From Collinsella sp. (GTDB taxonomy: Bacteria; Actinomycetota; Coriobacteriia; Coriobacteriales; Coriobacteriaceae): DNA of 64,000 nt. The notes under the pieces were generated by a model. It did not search any database and was not told the origin of the DNA. It saw only the letters and a program-made list of their open reading frames with translations. The translations under genes and the position numbers were made by a program. Location: NCBI GenBank assembly GCA_018382125.1, contig JAGZQO010000008.1:10489-74488 (forward strand), given 5' to 3'. Positions 31,050-39,934 of the stretch are shown in pieces (position 1 is the first letter of the stretch; each line of letters starts with the position of its first letter).

Positions 31050-32045
31050 ATGGGTGTTAACCTCTCCGGCCGTAGCTTCCTCAAGCTTCTCGACCTCACC
31101 ACCGAGGAGATCGAGTACCTGCTCAAGCTCTCCAAGAACTTCAAGGACATGAAGCGCGCTGGCGTTCCGCACCGCTATCTCGAGGGCAAGAACATCGTTC
31201 TGCTCTTCCAGAAGACCTCCACTCGTACCCGCTGCGCCTTCGAGGTCGGCGGCATGGACCTGGGCATGGGCGTGACCTATCTCGATCCCGGTTCGTCGCA
31301 GATGGGCAAGAAGGAGTCCATCGAGGACACCGCCCGCGTTCTTGGCCGCATGTATGACGGCATCGAGTTCCGTGGCTTTGCCCAGGACGACGTCGAGGAG
31401 CTCGCTGCTAAGTCCGGCGTGCCCGTGTGGAACGGCCTGACCACCGAGTGGCACCCCACCCAGATGCTCGCCGACATCCTGACCGTCCAGGAGAACTTCA
31501 ACTACGACATCAAGGGCAAGACCCTCGTCTTCATGGGCGACTGCAAGAACAATGTCGCTCGCTCCCTCATGGTCGTCTGCTCCAAGCTCGGCATGAACTT
31601 CGTGGCCTGCGGCCCCGAGGAGTGCATGCCCGCTGACGACGTCATCGAGGCCTGCAAGCCCATCGCCGAGGCTAACGGCTGCACCATCAAGCTGACCACC
31701 GACGTCAAGGACGGCGTCACCGGTGCCGACGTTATCTACACCGACGTGTGGGTCTCCATGGGCGAGCCCGACGAGGTCTGGGCCGAGCGCATCGCTCAGC
31801 TCACCCCGTATCGTGTCACCTCCGAGGTCATGGCTATGGCCAACCCGGGTGCCATCTTCCTGCACTGCCTGCCCAGCTTCCACGACACCAACACCACCAT
31901 TGGCGCCGAGAAGTGCGAGCAGTTCGGCATCACCGAGCAGGAGGTCACCGACGAGGTCTTCGAGAGCCCCGCTTCCAAGGTCTTCGACGAGGCCGAGAAC
32001 CGCATGCACACCATCAAGGCTGTCATGTACGCCACGCTCAAGTAA
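31050..32045 (+). CDS. arcB: Ornithine carbamoyltransferase (catabolic)
   Basis: A 331-residue carbamoyltransferase. The carbamoyl phosphate site STRTR is at 57-61, with WHPTQMLAD and the ornithine site HCLPSFHD. In this context it would run in the catabolic direction, splitting citrulline to ornithine and carbamoyl phosphate. GAAAGGAATC precedes the ATG. Sequence alone cannot separate arcB from the biosynthetic argF, so the assignment rests on the arcA and carrier genes on either side. Confidence 0.92.
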   Translation: MGVNLSGRSFLKLLDLTTEEIEYLLKLSKNFKDMKRAGVPHRYLEGKNIVLLFQKTSTRTRCAFEVGGMDLGMGVTYLDPGSSQMGKKESIEDTARVLGRMYDGIEFRGFAQDDVEELAAKSGVPVWNGLTTEWHPTQMLADILTVQENFNYDIKGKTLVFMGDCKNNVARSLMVVCSKLGMNFVACGPEECMPADDVIEACKPIAEANGCTIKLTTDVKDGVTGADVIYTDVWVSMGEPDEVWAERIAQLTPYRVTSEVMAMANPGAIFLHCLPSFHDTNTTIGAEKCEQFGITEQEVTDEVFESPASKVFDEAENRMHTIKAVMYATLK

Positions 32046-32060
32046 GAGCATCTAGCATCT

Positions 32061-32097
32061 CGCTCGGGGTGTATTGCTGCACACCCCGAGCGGTTTT
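32061..32097 (+). terminator. Intrinsic terminator after arcB
   Basis: A perfect 12-bp stem CGCTCGGGGTGT-8-ACACCCCGAGCG followed by GTTTTAT. The carrier gene downstream is therefore partly or wholly a separate transcript. Confidence 0.88.
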
Positions 32098-32108
32098 ATC
32101 TGGTAATA

Positions 32109-32159
32109 ATCTCGCATCAAGCGGCAGGCACGGCACGGAAGAGCCGCTTCTGGCGAGAT
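32109..32159 (+). promoter_or_regulatory. Nested double stem in the leader of the arcD-type gene
   Basis: ATCTCGC (32109-32115) pairs with GCGAGAT (32153-32159), and inside it AAGCGGC (32119-32125) pairs with GCCGCTT (32143-32149). The structure ends 34 bases before the start codon. It may regulate the carrier gene, which lies behind a terminator. Confidence 0.5.
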
Positions 32160-32193
32160 CAGTAAATGATTTATGAAGGGGGGGATGAGAACT

Positions 32194-33672
32194 ATGACTG
32201 AGACCGCTAAGAAAAAGCGCGGTATGCCTTCATCGTTCACCATTCTTCTTGCTCTGCTGGCAATTGTCGCAGTGATTACCGTTATCGTCTCCGGCACGTC
32301 CGGCGGCGCGGTTACTGCAGCCCGTCTGAGCGATTTCTGCACCGCCCCGATCCTGGGCTTCGCTGACGCTCTGCCCGTCTGCCTCTTCGTTATGATCCTG
32401 GGCGGCTTCCTCGGCATGATGACCGAGACCGGCGCCCTGGACAACGGCATTGCCGTTCTGGTGCAGAAGCTTAAGGGCAACGAGATTATGCTCATTCCCG
32501 TGCTGATGCTCATCTTCTCCCTCGGTGGTACCACCTATGGTATGTGCGAGGAGACCGTTCCCTTCTACGCCCTGCTCGCCGCTACCATGATGGCCGCTGG
32601 CTTCGACCCCATGGTCGGTGCCGCTACCGTCCTGCTCGGCGCTGGCTGCGGCTGCCTGGGCTCCACGGTTAACCCGTTCGCCGTCGGCGCTGCCGTCGAC
32701 GCTCTGACCGGCGTTGGCATTGAGGTCAACCAGTCCATCATCATCGGCCTCGGTGCCGTCCTGTGGATTGTCACTACCGCTATGTCCATCTTCTTCGTGA
32801 TGAACTATGCCAAGAAGGTCAAGGCTGACAAGGGTTCCACCATCCTGTCGATGCAGGAGCTCAAGGACGCCGAAGAGGCTCACGGCAAGGCTGCTTCCGA
32901 GGTCCACAAGGAGGTCAAGCTCACCGGTCGTCAGAAGGGTGTTCTGATTGCCTTCGCCTTCACCTTCGTCGTCATGATCGTCGGCTTCATTCCGCTGGCC
33001 GACCTCAACGAGGGCGTCGCCAACTTCTTCGACGCTGGTGCCGTCTACGACGCCGACGGTAACGCCGTCGTCCAGGGCTGGTCTGCCCTGATCACCGGCC
33101 TGCCCATTGGCCAGTGGTACTTCGACGAGGCTTCCACCTGGTTCTTCCTCATGGCCGTCCTGATCGGTATCATCGGTGGCCTGTCCGAGAAGCAGATCGT
33201 TAACACCTTCATCACCGGCGCTGCCGACATGATGTCCGTTGTTCTCGTCATCGCCCTCGCCCGTGGTATCTCCGTCCTCATGGCTAACACCGGCCTCGGC
33301 GTCTACGTCCTCGACGCTGCCGCCAATGCTCTGGCTGGCCTGTCCGGCGTGATCTTCGCTCCCATGAGCTTCCTGGTCTACTTCGGCCTGTCCTTCCTGA
33401 TCCCCTCGACCTCTGGTATGGCTACCGTCTCCATGCCCATCATGGGACCGCTGGCTGTTAAGCTCGGCTTCTCGCCCGAGGTCATGGTCATGATCTTCTC
33501 CGCTGCTATCGGTGTCGTGAACCTGTTCACCCCGACCTCCGGTGCCATCATGGGCGGTCTCGCCCTGGCCAAGATCGAGTGGACGACCTGGCTCAAGTTT
33601 GCCCTTAAGCTCATCGTCGCGCTCTCCGTCGTCTGCGCCGTCATCCTGACCGTCGCCTGCGTGCTGCTCTAA
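32194..33672 (+). CDS. arcD: YfcC/ArcD-family carrier, probable arginine-ornithine exchanger
   Basis: A 492-residue membrane protein with about 12 hydrophobic segments. It belongs to the YfcC group (DcuC-like ion transporter family) that includes arginine/ornithine antiporters of Gram-positive ADI operons. Conserved parts visible are the LPVCLFVMILGGFLG stretch, SLGGTTYGMCEETVPFY, and FLIPSTSGMATVSMPIMGPLA. ATG at 32194 is preferred because AAGGGGGGG lies 9 bases upstream. ATGs at 32173 and 32185 sit before or on that site. Location after arcA and arcB supports arginine-ornithine exchange. The exact substrate is inferred. Confidence 0.82.
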   Translation: MTETAKKKRGMPSSFTILLALLAIVAVITVIVSGTSGGAVTAARLSDFCTAPILGFADALPVCLFVMILGGFLGMMTETGALDNGIAVLVQKLKGNEIMLIPVLMLIFSLGGTTYGMCEETVPFYALLAATMMAAGFDPMVGAATVLLGAGCGCLGSTVNPFAVGAAVDALTGVGIEVNQSIIIGLGAVLWIVTTAMSIFFVMNYAKKVKADKGSTILSMQELKDAEEAHGKAASEVHKEVKLTGRQKGVLIAFAFTFVVMIVGFIPLADLNEGVANFFDAGAVYDADGNAVVQGWSALITGLPIGQWYFDEASTWFFLMAVLIGIIGGLSEKQIVNTFITGAADMMSVVLVIALARGISVLMANTGLGVYVLDAAANALAGLSGVIFAPMSFLVYFGLSFLIPSTSGMATVSMPIMGPLAVKLGFSPEVMVMIFSAAIGVVNLFTPTSGAIMGGLALAKIEWTTWLKFALKLIVALSVVCAVILTVACVLL

Positions 33673-33684
33673 GTACCCAACGGG

Positions 33685-33748
33685 TACCCCACGGAAACCT
33701 TGACGATCCTGTAGAGGATCACCTGGTCATCGTCTGTCCGGTGGGGTA
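33685..33748 (+). ncRNA. Structured 3' region after the carrier gene (possible RNA element)
   Basis: TACCCCACGGA (33685-33695) pairs with TCCGGTGGGGTA (33737-33748) with one bulged G, GGG/CCC extends it, and GACGAT (33702-33707) pairs with ATCGTC (33729-33734) above an internal loop. Alternative small hairpins (GTACCC-AAC-GGGTAC, CCGGTGGG-5-CCCACCGG, GATCCT-4-AGGATC) overlap it. It begins about a dozen bases after the stop codon and precedes the terminator. It could be a stable mRNA tail or a small RNA. No known family recognised. Confidence 0.4.
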
Positions 33749-33774
33749 AACCCACCGGTAGACTCCTACCTTTA

Positions 33775-33813
33775 GCCCCCTTCCGTTCCGTGCGCGGGAG
33801 GGGGCGCTTTTTT
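33775..33813 (+). terminator. Intrinsic terminator of the carrier gene transcript
   Basis: GCCCCCTTCCG-9-CGGGAGGGGGC (one mismatch) followed by GCTTTTTT. Confidence 0.88.
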
Positions 33814-33840
33814 GTTCCGCGGTTTTCCAAACCGCGGAAC
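33814..33840. repeat. Perfect 12-bp palindrome
   Basis: GTTCCGCGGTTT-TCC-AAACCGCGGAAC directly after the terminator T-run. Read on either strand it is a strong hairpin. It may be part of the repeat-rich gap up to 34031. Confidence 0.6.
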
Positions 33841-33853
33841 CGGTCGACGCTGC

Positions 33854-33951
33854 AAGCCCGCCAGAGCGGCAATCTGACGTTCAATCGTCGGGCATGGTCA
33901 AAAGGCCTATGCCCTCCTCTTTCACGTCACCTTGCTCGCTCTGGCGGGCTT
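33854..33951. repeat. Nested-stem structured element, copy 2
   Basis: Outer stem of 15 perfect bp (33854-33868 with 33937-33951). Read on the minus strand, a GCAA/TTGC stem follows, then the GG/GA internal loop, TGACG/CGTCA, a loop with GAAAGAGGAG opposite CGACGATTGAA, and an apical GGCAT/ATGCC hairpin. Loop sequences match the copy at 4954-5054, while all stems differ but stay paired. It is in the same orientation relative to flanking genes as copy 1. Function unknown. Confidence 0.75.
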
Positions 33952-34002
33952 TCGCTGACTTTTGCTCCACCTGCGGCGCTGCCATTGTTGGTGTTATGGG
34001 GC

Positions 34003-34031
34003 GGTGCAATGGGGTCAGGTTAGTTTGCACC
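34003..34031. repeat. Short palindrome carrying GGGGTCAGGTTAG motif
   Basis: GGTGCAA (34003-34009) and TTGCACC (34025-34031) flank GGGGTCAGGTTAGT, which resembles the GGGACAGGTTAAT motif at 2250. Probably a second remnant of the same dispersed repeat. Confidence 0.35.
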
Positions 34032-34111
34032 AAATATGTCCGACAAGAGGTTTGACGGATGTTTGGTTGGTGCCTGTTGATGGTCTGGGTATCGGGGAGG
34101 GCGGGCTCCGT

Positions 34112-34117
34112 TATAAT
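34112..34117 (+). promoter_or_regulatory. TATAAT box before the DUF1846 gene
   Basis: A perfect -10 consensus 45 bases before the start codon. No -35 match at normal spacing. Confidence 0.45.
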
Positions 34118-34156
34118 CGCCTAGAACATTAAATGGAAACGGGACGGGAGCCATAT

Positions 34157-35638
34157 ATGCGCCAGGGTTTCGACAACGCGAAGTATATCGAGCTGCAGGC
34201 TGCTCACATTAAGGAGCGCATCTCGCAGTTTGGCGGCAAGCTCTATTTGGAGTTTGGCGGTAAGCTATTCGATGACTATCATGCGAGCCGCGTGCTACCG
34301 GGTTTTGAACCGGACAGCAAGTTCCGCATGCTCAAGAGCATCGCCGACGATGTCGAGGTTATCATCGCGATCAACGCGAACCACATCGAGAAAAACAAGG
34401 CTCGTGGTGACCTGGGCATTACCTATGACGAGGATGTGCTGCGCCTGGTTGACCTGTTCCGCGGCAACGGCTTTGCCGTCGCGGCTGTGGTCATCACCCA
34501 GTACGCTGGCCAGCCTGCTGCTGATGTGTTCCGCAACCGCCTGAACGCGCTCGGTATTCCCGCCAAGCTGCACTATCCCATCGAGGGGTATCCGCACGAT
34601 GTCGATCTGATCGTGTCCGACGATGGCTACGGCAAGAACGAGTTTGTCGAGACCACGCGTCCGCTCGTCGTGGTCACCGCTCCCGGCCCCGGCTCAGGCA
34701 AGCTCGCCACTTGCCTCTCGCAGCTCTATCACGAGCACAAGCACGGCACCGCCGCCGGCTACGCCAAGTTCGAGACTTTCCCGGTCTGGAATCTGCCCCT
34801 CACGCATCCGGTCAACATCGCCTATGAGGCAGCAACGGCCGATCTCGACGATGCCAATATCATCGACTCCTTCCACTTGGAGGCCTACAACAAGACCACG
34901 GTCAACTACAACCGCGACGTCGAGGCCTTCCCGGTGGTCCGTGCTCTGATGGAAAAGATCCTGGGCAAGAGCCCCTATCAGAGTCCTACGGACATGGGCG
35001 TCAATATGGTCGGCTTTGCCATCACCGATGACGATGCCTGCCGCGACGCTTCCAAGATGGAGATCGTCCGCCGCTACTTTACCGCGGTCGAAAATGTGCG
35101 CCGTACCGGCGTGGGCGATGAGCAAGTCGACCGTCTCAAGATTATTATGAAGAAAGCCGGCATCGATAAGAACTACTCACCGGCGCGCTCGGCGGCCCTC
35201 ACCAGGGAGCAGCTGACGGGTGGTCCCGTGGGTGCCATGGTCATGCCCGATGGCTCCGTGGTGACCGGTAAGACCTCCACGCGCCTGGGCGCCGCAAGTT
35301 CGCTCATTATGAACGCCCTCAAGCATGTCTCGGGCGTCGACCTTGAGCTCGAGGTCATTAGCGATGAGGCGATCGAGCCCATCAGCAAGCTCAAGACGCA
35401 TTTCCTGGGCAGCAAAAACCCTCGCCTCCACACCGACGAGACGCTTATGGCGCTGTCGATCACCTCGGCCACGAGTGAGACGGCCGCTCGCGTCCTTTCG
35501 GGCCTGGAACAGCTGCGCGGTTGCGATGCCTTCTTTAGCGTGATTATCTCGCCGACGGACGAGACGGTACTGCGCAAACTGGGTATCAACGTGTGCTGCG
35601 AGCCCAAGTTTGAGCGCCGCGGTTTCTTCCACCGCTAA
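34157..35638 (+). CDS. DUF1846 family protein
   Basis: A 493-residue protein of the DUF1846 family, widespread in Firmicutes and Actinobacteria and without an agreed function. It starts RQGFDNAKYIELQAAHIKERI and contains LYLEFGGKLFDDYHASRVLPGF, typical of the family. A glycine-rich nucleotide-loop-like segment, VVTAPGPGSGKLATCLSQLYHE, lies near residue 175. ATG at 34157 has GGGAG upstream and is preferred to 34133. It is a single-gene transcript with its own terminator. Confidence 0.85.
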   Translation: MRQGFDNAKYIELQAAHIKERISQFGGKLYLEFGGKLFDDYHASRVLPGFEPDSKFRMLKSIADDVEVIIAINANHIEKNKARGDLGITYDEDVLRLVDLFRGNGFAVAAVVITQYAGQPAADVFRNRLNALGIPAKLHYPIEGYPHDVDLIVSDDGYGKNEFVETTRPLVVVTAPGPGSGKLATCLSQLYHEHKHGTAAGYAKFETFPVWNLPLTHPVNIAYEAATADLDDANIIDSFHLEAYNKTTVNYNRDVEAFPVVRALMEKILGKSPYQSPTDMGVNMVGFAITDDDACRDASKMEIVRRYFTAVENVRRTGVGDEQVDRLKIIMKKAGIDKNYSPARSAALTREQLTGGPVGAMVMPDGSVVTGKTSTRLGAASSLIMNALKHVSGVDLELEVISDEAIEPISKLKTHFLGSKNPRLHTDETLMALSITSATSETAARVLSGLEQLRGCDAFFSVIISPTDETVLRKLGINVCCEPKFERRGFFHR

Positions 35639-35673
35639 GTTTGAAGCACCGCGGTAATTGCATTGCATTTTGG

Positions 35674-35706
35674 CCGTATCGGGTTGGCGCCCGGTACGGC
35701 TTTTTG
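35674..35706 (+). terminator. Intrinsic terminator after the DUF1846 gene
   Basis: GCCGTA(T)CGGG-6-CCCG(G)TACGGC followed by TTTTT. Confidence 0.9.
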
Positions 35707-35894
35707 ATCAATAAAGCGCCTATTTCGGCGAAAAATAGCCGTTTACCTGCCTAGAAACAATTTGAGCGGTATACAATAACCGTAACTGTTTCATCCTTAG
35801 CGGGATGCCGCATGATGGATATTACCTGCCATCGTGAGGTGTGTCGGTCGCGCACGGCGCGTTAGATGCTCGTGCTCGGTTTGAGGAGGCTGCT

Positions 35895-36233
35895 ATGGCG
35901 GGCAAGGGTCGTGCGAGTGTCAACGATATGAAGCGTGTTGAGGTGCTGGTGTTGATGGAAATCGACCAGCAAACCGAAGACAATGGCGGGCCGTATGGTT
36001 TCTCGCGCAAAACGCTTGCCGAGCGCGTGGGGGTTTCGCCGTATCGTGCCCGCGCCGCAATCGATCGCTTGGATTCCGAAGGCATGATTGATGTCGTCTC
36101 GCGTTATAGCGACGACGGCGGTCAGCTTGCAAATGGCATTTGCCTCACCGAACGTGGCGAGTGGTATCTTGAGGGCGTCCGTACCGGCATGCTCGTTCAA
36201 GAAATGCTTGAGGACGAGGTTGCTGATCGATAG
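35895..36233 (+). CDS. Small winged-helix DNA-binding protein
   Basis: A 112-residue protein with a helix-turn-helix (about residues 36-62, SRKTLAERVGVSPYRARAAIDRLDSEGMI), a beta wing (DVVSRYSDDGGQLANGICLTERGEWYL) and a short C-terminal helix. It is a compact MarR- or GntR-like regulator without an effector domain. ATG at 35895 has GAGGAGG upstream. No neighbouring gene suggests a target. Confidence 0.75.
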   Translation: MAGKGRASVNDMKRVEVLVLMEIDQQTEDNGGPYGFSRKTLAERVGVSPYRARAAIDRLDSEGMIDVVSRYSDDGGQLANGICLTERGEWYLEGVRTGMLVQEMLEDEVADR

Positions 36234-36257
36234 CAGCATGTAACCCTTGCCATAGCG

Positions 36258-36287
36258 ACGCCGCCTGGGAAACCGGGCGGCGTTTTG
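36258..36287 (+). terminator. Intrinsic terminator after the winged-helix gene
   Basis: ACGCCGCC-10-GGCGGCGT followed by TTTG. Confidence 0.8.
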
Positions 36288-36324
36288 TTTCAAGATTGAG
36301 AAATGCAATCGCACGCGAGAAAAA

Positions 36325-36353
36325 TTGCGAACGGTCCGCGGCGCGAGTATTAC
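36325..36353 (+). promoter_or_regulatory. Candidate promoter for pyrG
   Basis: TTGCGA (36325-36330), a 17-base spacer and TATTAC (36348-36353). The leader contains a CCCGTA...TACGGG hairpin (36362-36392). Confidence 0.5.
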
Positions 36354-36405
36354 AATGAAGACCCGTAAGATGTGGATAAACAACTTCTACGGGAAGCGCA
36401 GGTAA

Positions 36406-38073
<1,668 letters not shown>

Positions 38074-38075
38074 GG

Positions 38076-39017
38076 GTGCCGGCGAATAAGGAACATACCG
38101 AAGCTACTCCCTCGTCGCTCGCCGTGGCGGCGGGGGAGTATCTCGATTACCTCGCGGTCGAGCGGGGTTTGGCGCGCAACACGATTGCGGCCTATCGTCG
38201 TGACCTGACGACGTACTGCGCCTATCTGGAGCGGGCGGGTATTGTGTCTTTTGAAGAGGTGACTCGTCAGGTCGTGGAGGGCTTTGTCGCCGACCGTCGC
38301 GATGGGGGCTATTCCGATGCCTCGGTGGAGCGTGCGCTTGCAGCCGTGAAGGGCCTGCATGCCTTTTTGGTGCGCGATGGGGCTGTAGCCCAAAATCCAA
38401 CGGCGGCGTTGCGCCTGCCTAAAAAGGCTGAGCGTTTGCCGGAGTATCTATCGGTGGAGGATGTCTCGGCTCTGCTCGATCAAGACTTCCCCGAGGGCGA
38501 GATGGGCTTGCGCGACCATGCCATCTTGGAAGTGCTCTACGGATGCGGTTTGCGTGTGAGCGAGTTGGTGGGGCTCGATGTGGGCGATATCCATATTGAC
38601 GATGGCTTTGTACTCGTTCGCGGTAAGGGCTCAAAGGAACGCCTGTCCCCGCTGGTGGGAAGCGCGGCGCGAGCTCTGATGCTCTATGTAACTGAGGGAC
38701 GTTCTCGCTTGGCGGCCCATGCCCGCGGAACCGAGACCTCGGCGGTCTTTTTAAATAAGAACGGACGTCGCCTGTCGCGCCAGGCCGTGCATGCGATATG
38801 CGAGCGGTATGGGCGTCAGGTGGGGCTGGTGGGGCTCCATCCCCATACCTTGCGCCACTCCTTTGCCACCCACATGCTCGCGGGCGGTGCCGACCTGCGT
38901 GTGCTGCAGGAGATTTTGGGCCATGCCGATATTTCGACCACGCAGGTCTACACGCATGTCGACCGCACGCAACTGACCGAGGTCTATCTGGCGGCGCATC
39001 CGCTGGCGCATCGTTAA
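38076..39017 (+). CDS. xerD: Tyrosine site-specific recombinase XerD
   Basis: A 313-residue tyrosine recombinase that resolves chromosome dimers at dif. The N-terminal SAM-like core-binding domain is at about 15-105, the catalytic domain at about 120-310. Catalytic residues are visible: Arg in CGLRVSELVGL, Lys in RGKGSKER, HTLRHSF, LGHADISTTQVYTH with the histidine and the tyrosine nucleophile. GTG at 38076 is the likely start, overlapping no ribosome site except the GGA/AAGG at the pyrG stop, so translation is probably coupled. XerC and XerD are hard to tell apart. The pyrG context favours XerD. Confidence 0.85.
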   Translation: MPANKEHTEATPSSLAVAAGEYLDYLAVERGLARNTIAAYRRDLTTYCAYLERAGIVSFEEVTRQVVEGFVADRRDGGYSDASVERALAAVKGLHAFLVRDGAVAQNPTAALRLPKKAERLPEYLSVEDVSALLDQDFPEGEMGLRDHAILEVLYGCGLRVSELVGLDVGDIHIDDGFVLVRGKGSKERLSPLVGSAARALMLYVTEGRSRLAAHARGTETSAVFLNKNGRRLSRQAVHAICERYGRQVGLVGLHPHTLRHSFATHMLAGGADLRVLQEILGHADISTTQVYTHVDRTQLTEVYLAAHPLAHR

Positions 39018-39050
39018 CACATCGCTGGCCTGCATATTTATAGGTATTTG

Positions 39051-39120
39051 GGGACGGGCCCCAGATTGCTGCGGCGTGCTTTTGCGCGCGCATGGGCAAT
39101 CTGGGGCCCGTCCCATTTTT
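39051..39120. repeat. Palindromic element with 19-bp perfect arms, also xerD terminator
   Basis: Arms at 39051-39069 and 39096-39114 are perfect inverted repeats starting GGGACGGGCCCC, preceded by G. A T-run (ATTTTT) follows, so it can end the xerD transcript. The inner 26 bases are GC-rich without a clear second stem. The GGGGAC head links it with the elements at 4868, 18880 and 22483. Confidence 0.75.
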
Positions 39121-39241
39121 CGCCACTTGTCGTCGCGGTGGTGGGCCGCACGTGCCTTGGGTGGGGGAGTTTGGGGGCGATGTGAACGCCATGTAAAAGG
39201 ACGCAAAAATCGCCTCAAGGTCAACTTGAAGGTTGAGGTTG

Positions 39242-39274
39242 AAAGGCGGGGTGCCACAGGTGGCATCCCGCCTT
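39242..39274 (+). terminator. Intrinsic terminator-like hairpin upstream of mraZ
   Basis: AAAGGCGGGGTGCC-6-GGCATCCCGCCTTT, 14 bp including one G-T pair. It insulates the dcw cluster from upstream transcription. Confidence 0.75.
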
Positions 39275-39284
39275 TGCTGTAAAC

Positions 39285-39337
39285 ACAACATATTGTGTTT
39301 TCGAACATATGCTCGGGGGTGTTTTACAACATATTGG
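39285..39337. repeat. Direct repeat ACAACATATTG upstream of mraZ
   Basis: The 11-base sequence occurs at 39285-39295 and 39327-39337, 42 bases apart. The first lies within a small AAACACAA/TTGTGTTT palindrome. Possible regulator sites in an otherwise gene-free gap. Confidence 0.4.
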
Positions 39338-39395
39338 GGGTGGAATGGTGGGGCGGGGTGGGGGAAGGGATGGGGAAAGGTGTTGAAAAATGGGG
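39335..39395 (+). promoter_or_regulatory. TGGGG repeat box, candidate MraZ operator
   Basis: TGGGG occurs at 39335, 39349, 39359, 39371 and 39391, with spacings of 14, 10, 12 and 20 bases. MraZ proteins bind direct repeats of TGGG with about one helical turn spacing upstream of their own gene. Here the last repeat lies in the spacer of the mraZ promoter and the others abut its -35. Confidence 0.6.
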
Positions 39396-39411
39396 CGGTT
39401 CCCCATATTAT
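39383..39411 (+). promoter_or_regulatory. Promoter of the mraZ-division cluster
   Basis: TTGAAA (39383-39388), a 17-base spacer and TATTAT (39406-39411), a close match to consensus. Two GGGGyGGTTCCCC palindromes lie on it, at 39392-39404 and 39429-39441. Confidence 0.75.
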
Positions 39412-39479
39412 TGATGACGTCGACAGGCGGGGTGGTTCCCCGCGTACGTGCCATCTGAGTAACCGAGGGGAGGGCGCAC

Positions 39480-39914
39480 ATGGGAATGACTGGTGCATAC
39501 GAGCGCAATCTCGATGCAAAAGGTCGTCTATCCCTGCCTGCACCCCTTCGCGAGGAGCTTGGAGAGCACGTTCGCGTGTTTAAAGCCCTGGATGTCGATG
39601 CTCTGTACGTGTTCTCTGCCGAGGCCTTCGATAAGTGGGTCGAAGGACTCTTCGCGGGTCGTGAGGGCCACGAGGGTTTTAACCCGCGTGACATTAATGA
39701 CCAGAAGCTCATGAGGGCGATCAACAAGCGCACCACGTCGATGGACGTGGACAGCGCCGGTCGTATCGGTCTTTCCGAGTCTCTCCGCAAGCAGGCGAAC
39801 CTCGACCGCGAGGTTACGGTTGTGGGCAACTACGACCACCTTGAGGTTTGGGATCGCGCCGCGGCCGATGAGGACGATGACGATGAGGCCCTGCTGGACC
39901 TCTTCTTCTCGTAA
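39480..39914 (+). CDS. mraZ: MraZ transcriptional regulator
   Basis: A 144-residue MraZ with two AbrB-like swapped-hairpin domains, marked by DAKGRLSLP (about 12-20) and DSAGRIGLS (about 91-99). It represses the division and cell wall cluster in several bacteria by binding TGGG direct repeats. Matching repeats lie in its own promoter here. GGGGAGGG precedes the ATG. It has an acidic C-terminal tail (DEDDDDEALLDLFFS). Confidence 0.95.
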   Translation: MGMTGAYERNLDAKGRLSLPAPLREELGEHVRVFKALDVDALYVFSAEAFDKWVEGLFAGREGHEGFNPRDINDQKLMRAINKRTTSMDVDSAGRIGLSESLRKQANLDREVTVVGNYDHLEVWDRAAADEDDDDEALLDLFFS

Positions 39915-39934
39915 GGGCAAGGCACGGGTAACGG

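Noticed and set aside
29628..32051. 807-codon open frame antisense to arcA and arcB
   Set aside because: It has a repetitive Val/Asp/Gly/Leu composition typical of antisense reading of strongly biased codons, and spans two well-defined genes on the other strand.
36370..36405. 11-codon frame (MWINNFYGKRR) before pyrG as a leader peptide
   Set aside because: No ribosome site and no codon run related to pyrimidine control. The overlapping CCCGTA/TACGGG hairpin alone is not enough.
38076..39017. Phage or integron integrase
   Set aside because: Length, full catalytic set and position behind pyrG fit the housekeeping XerD. No phage genes or attachment sites nearby.
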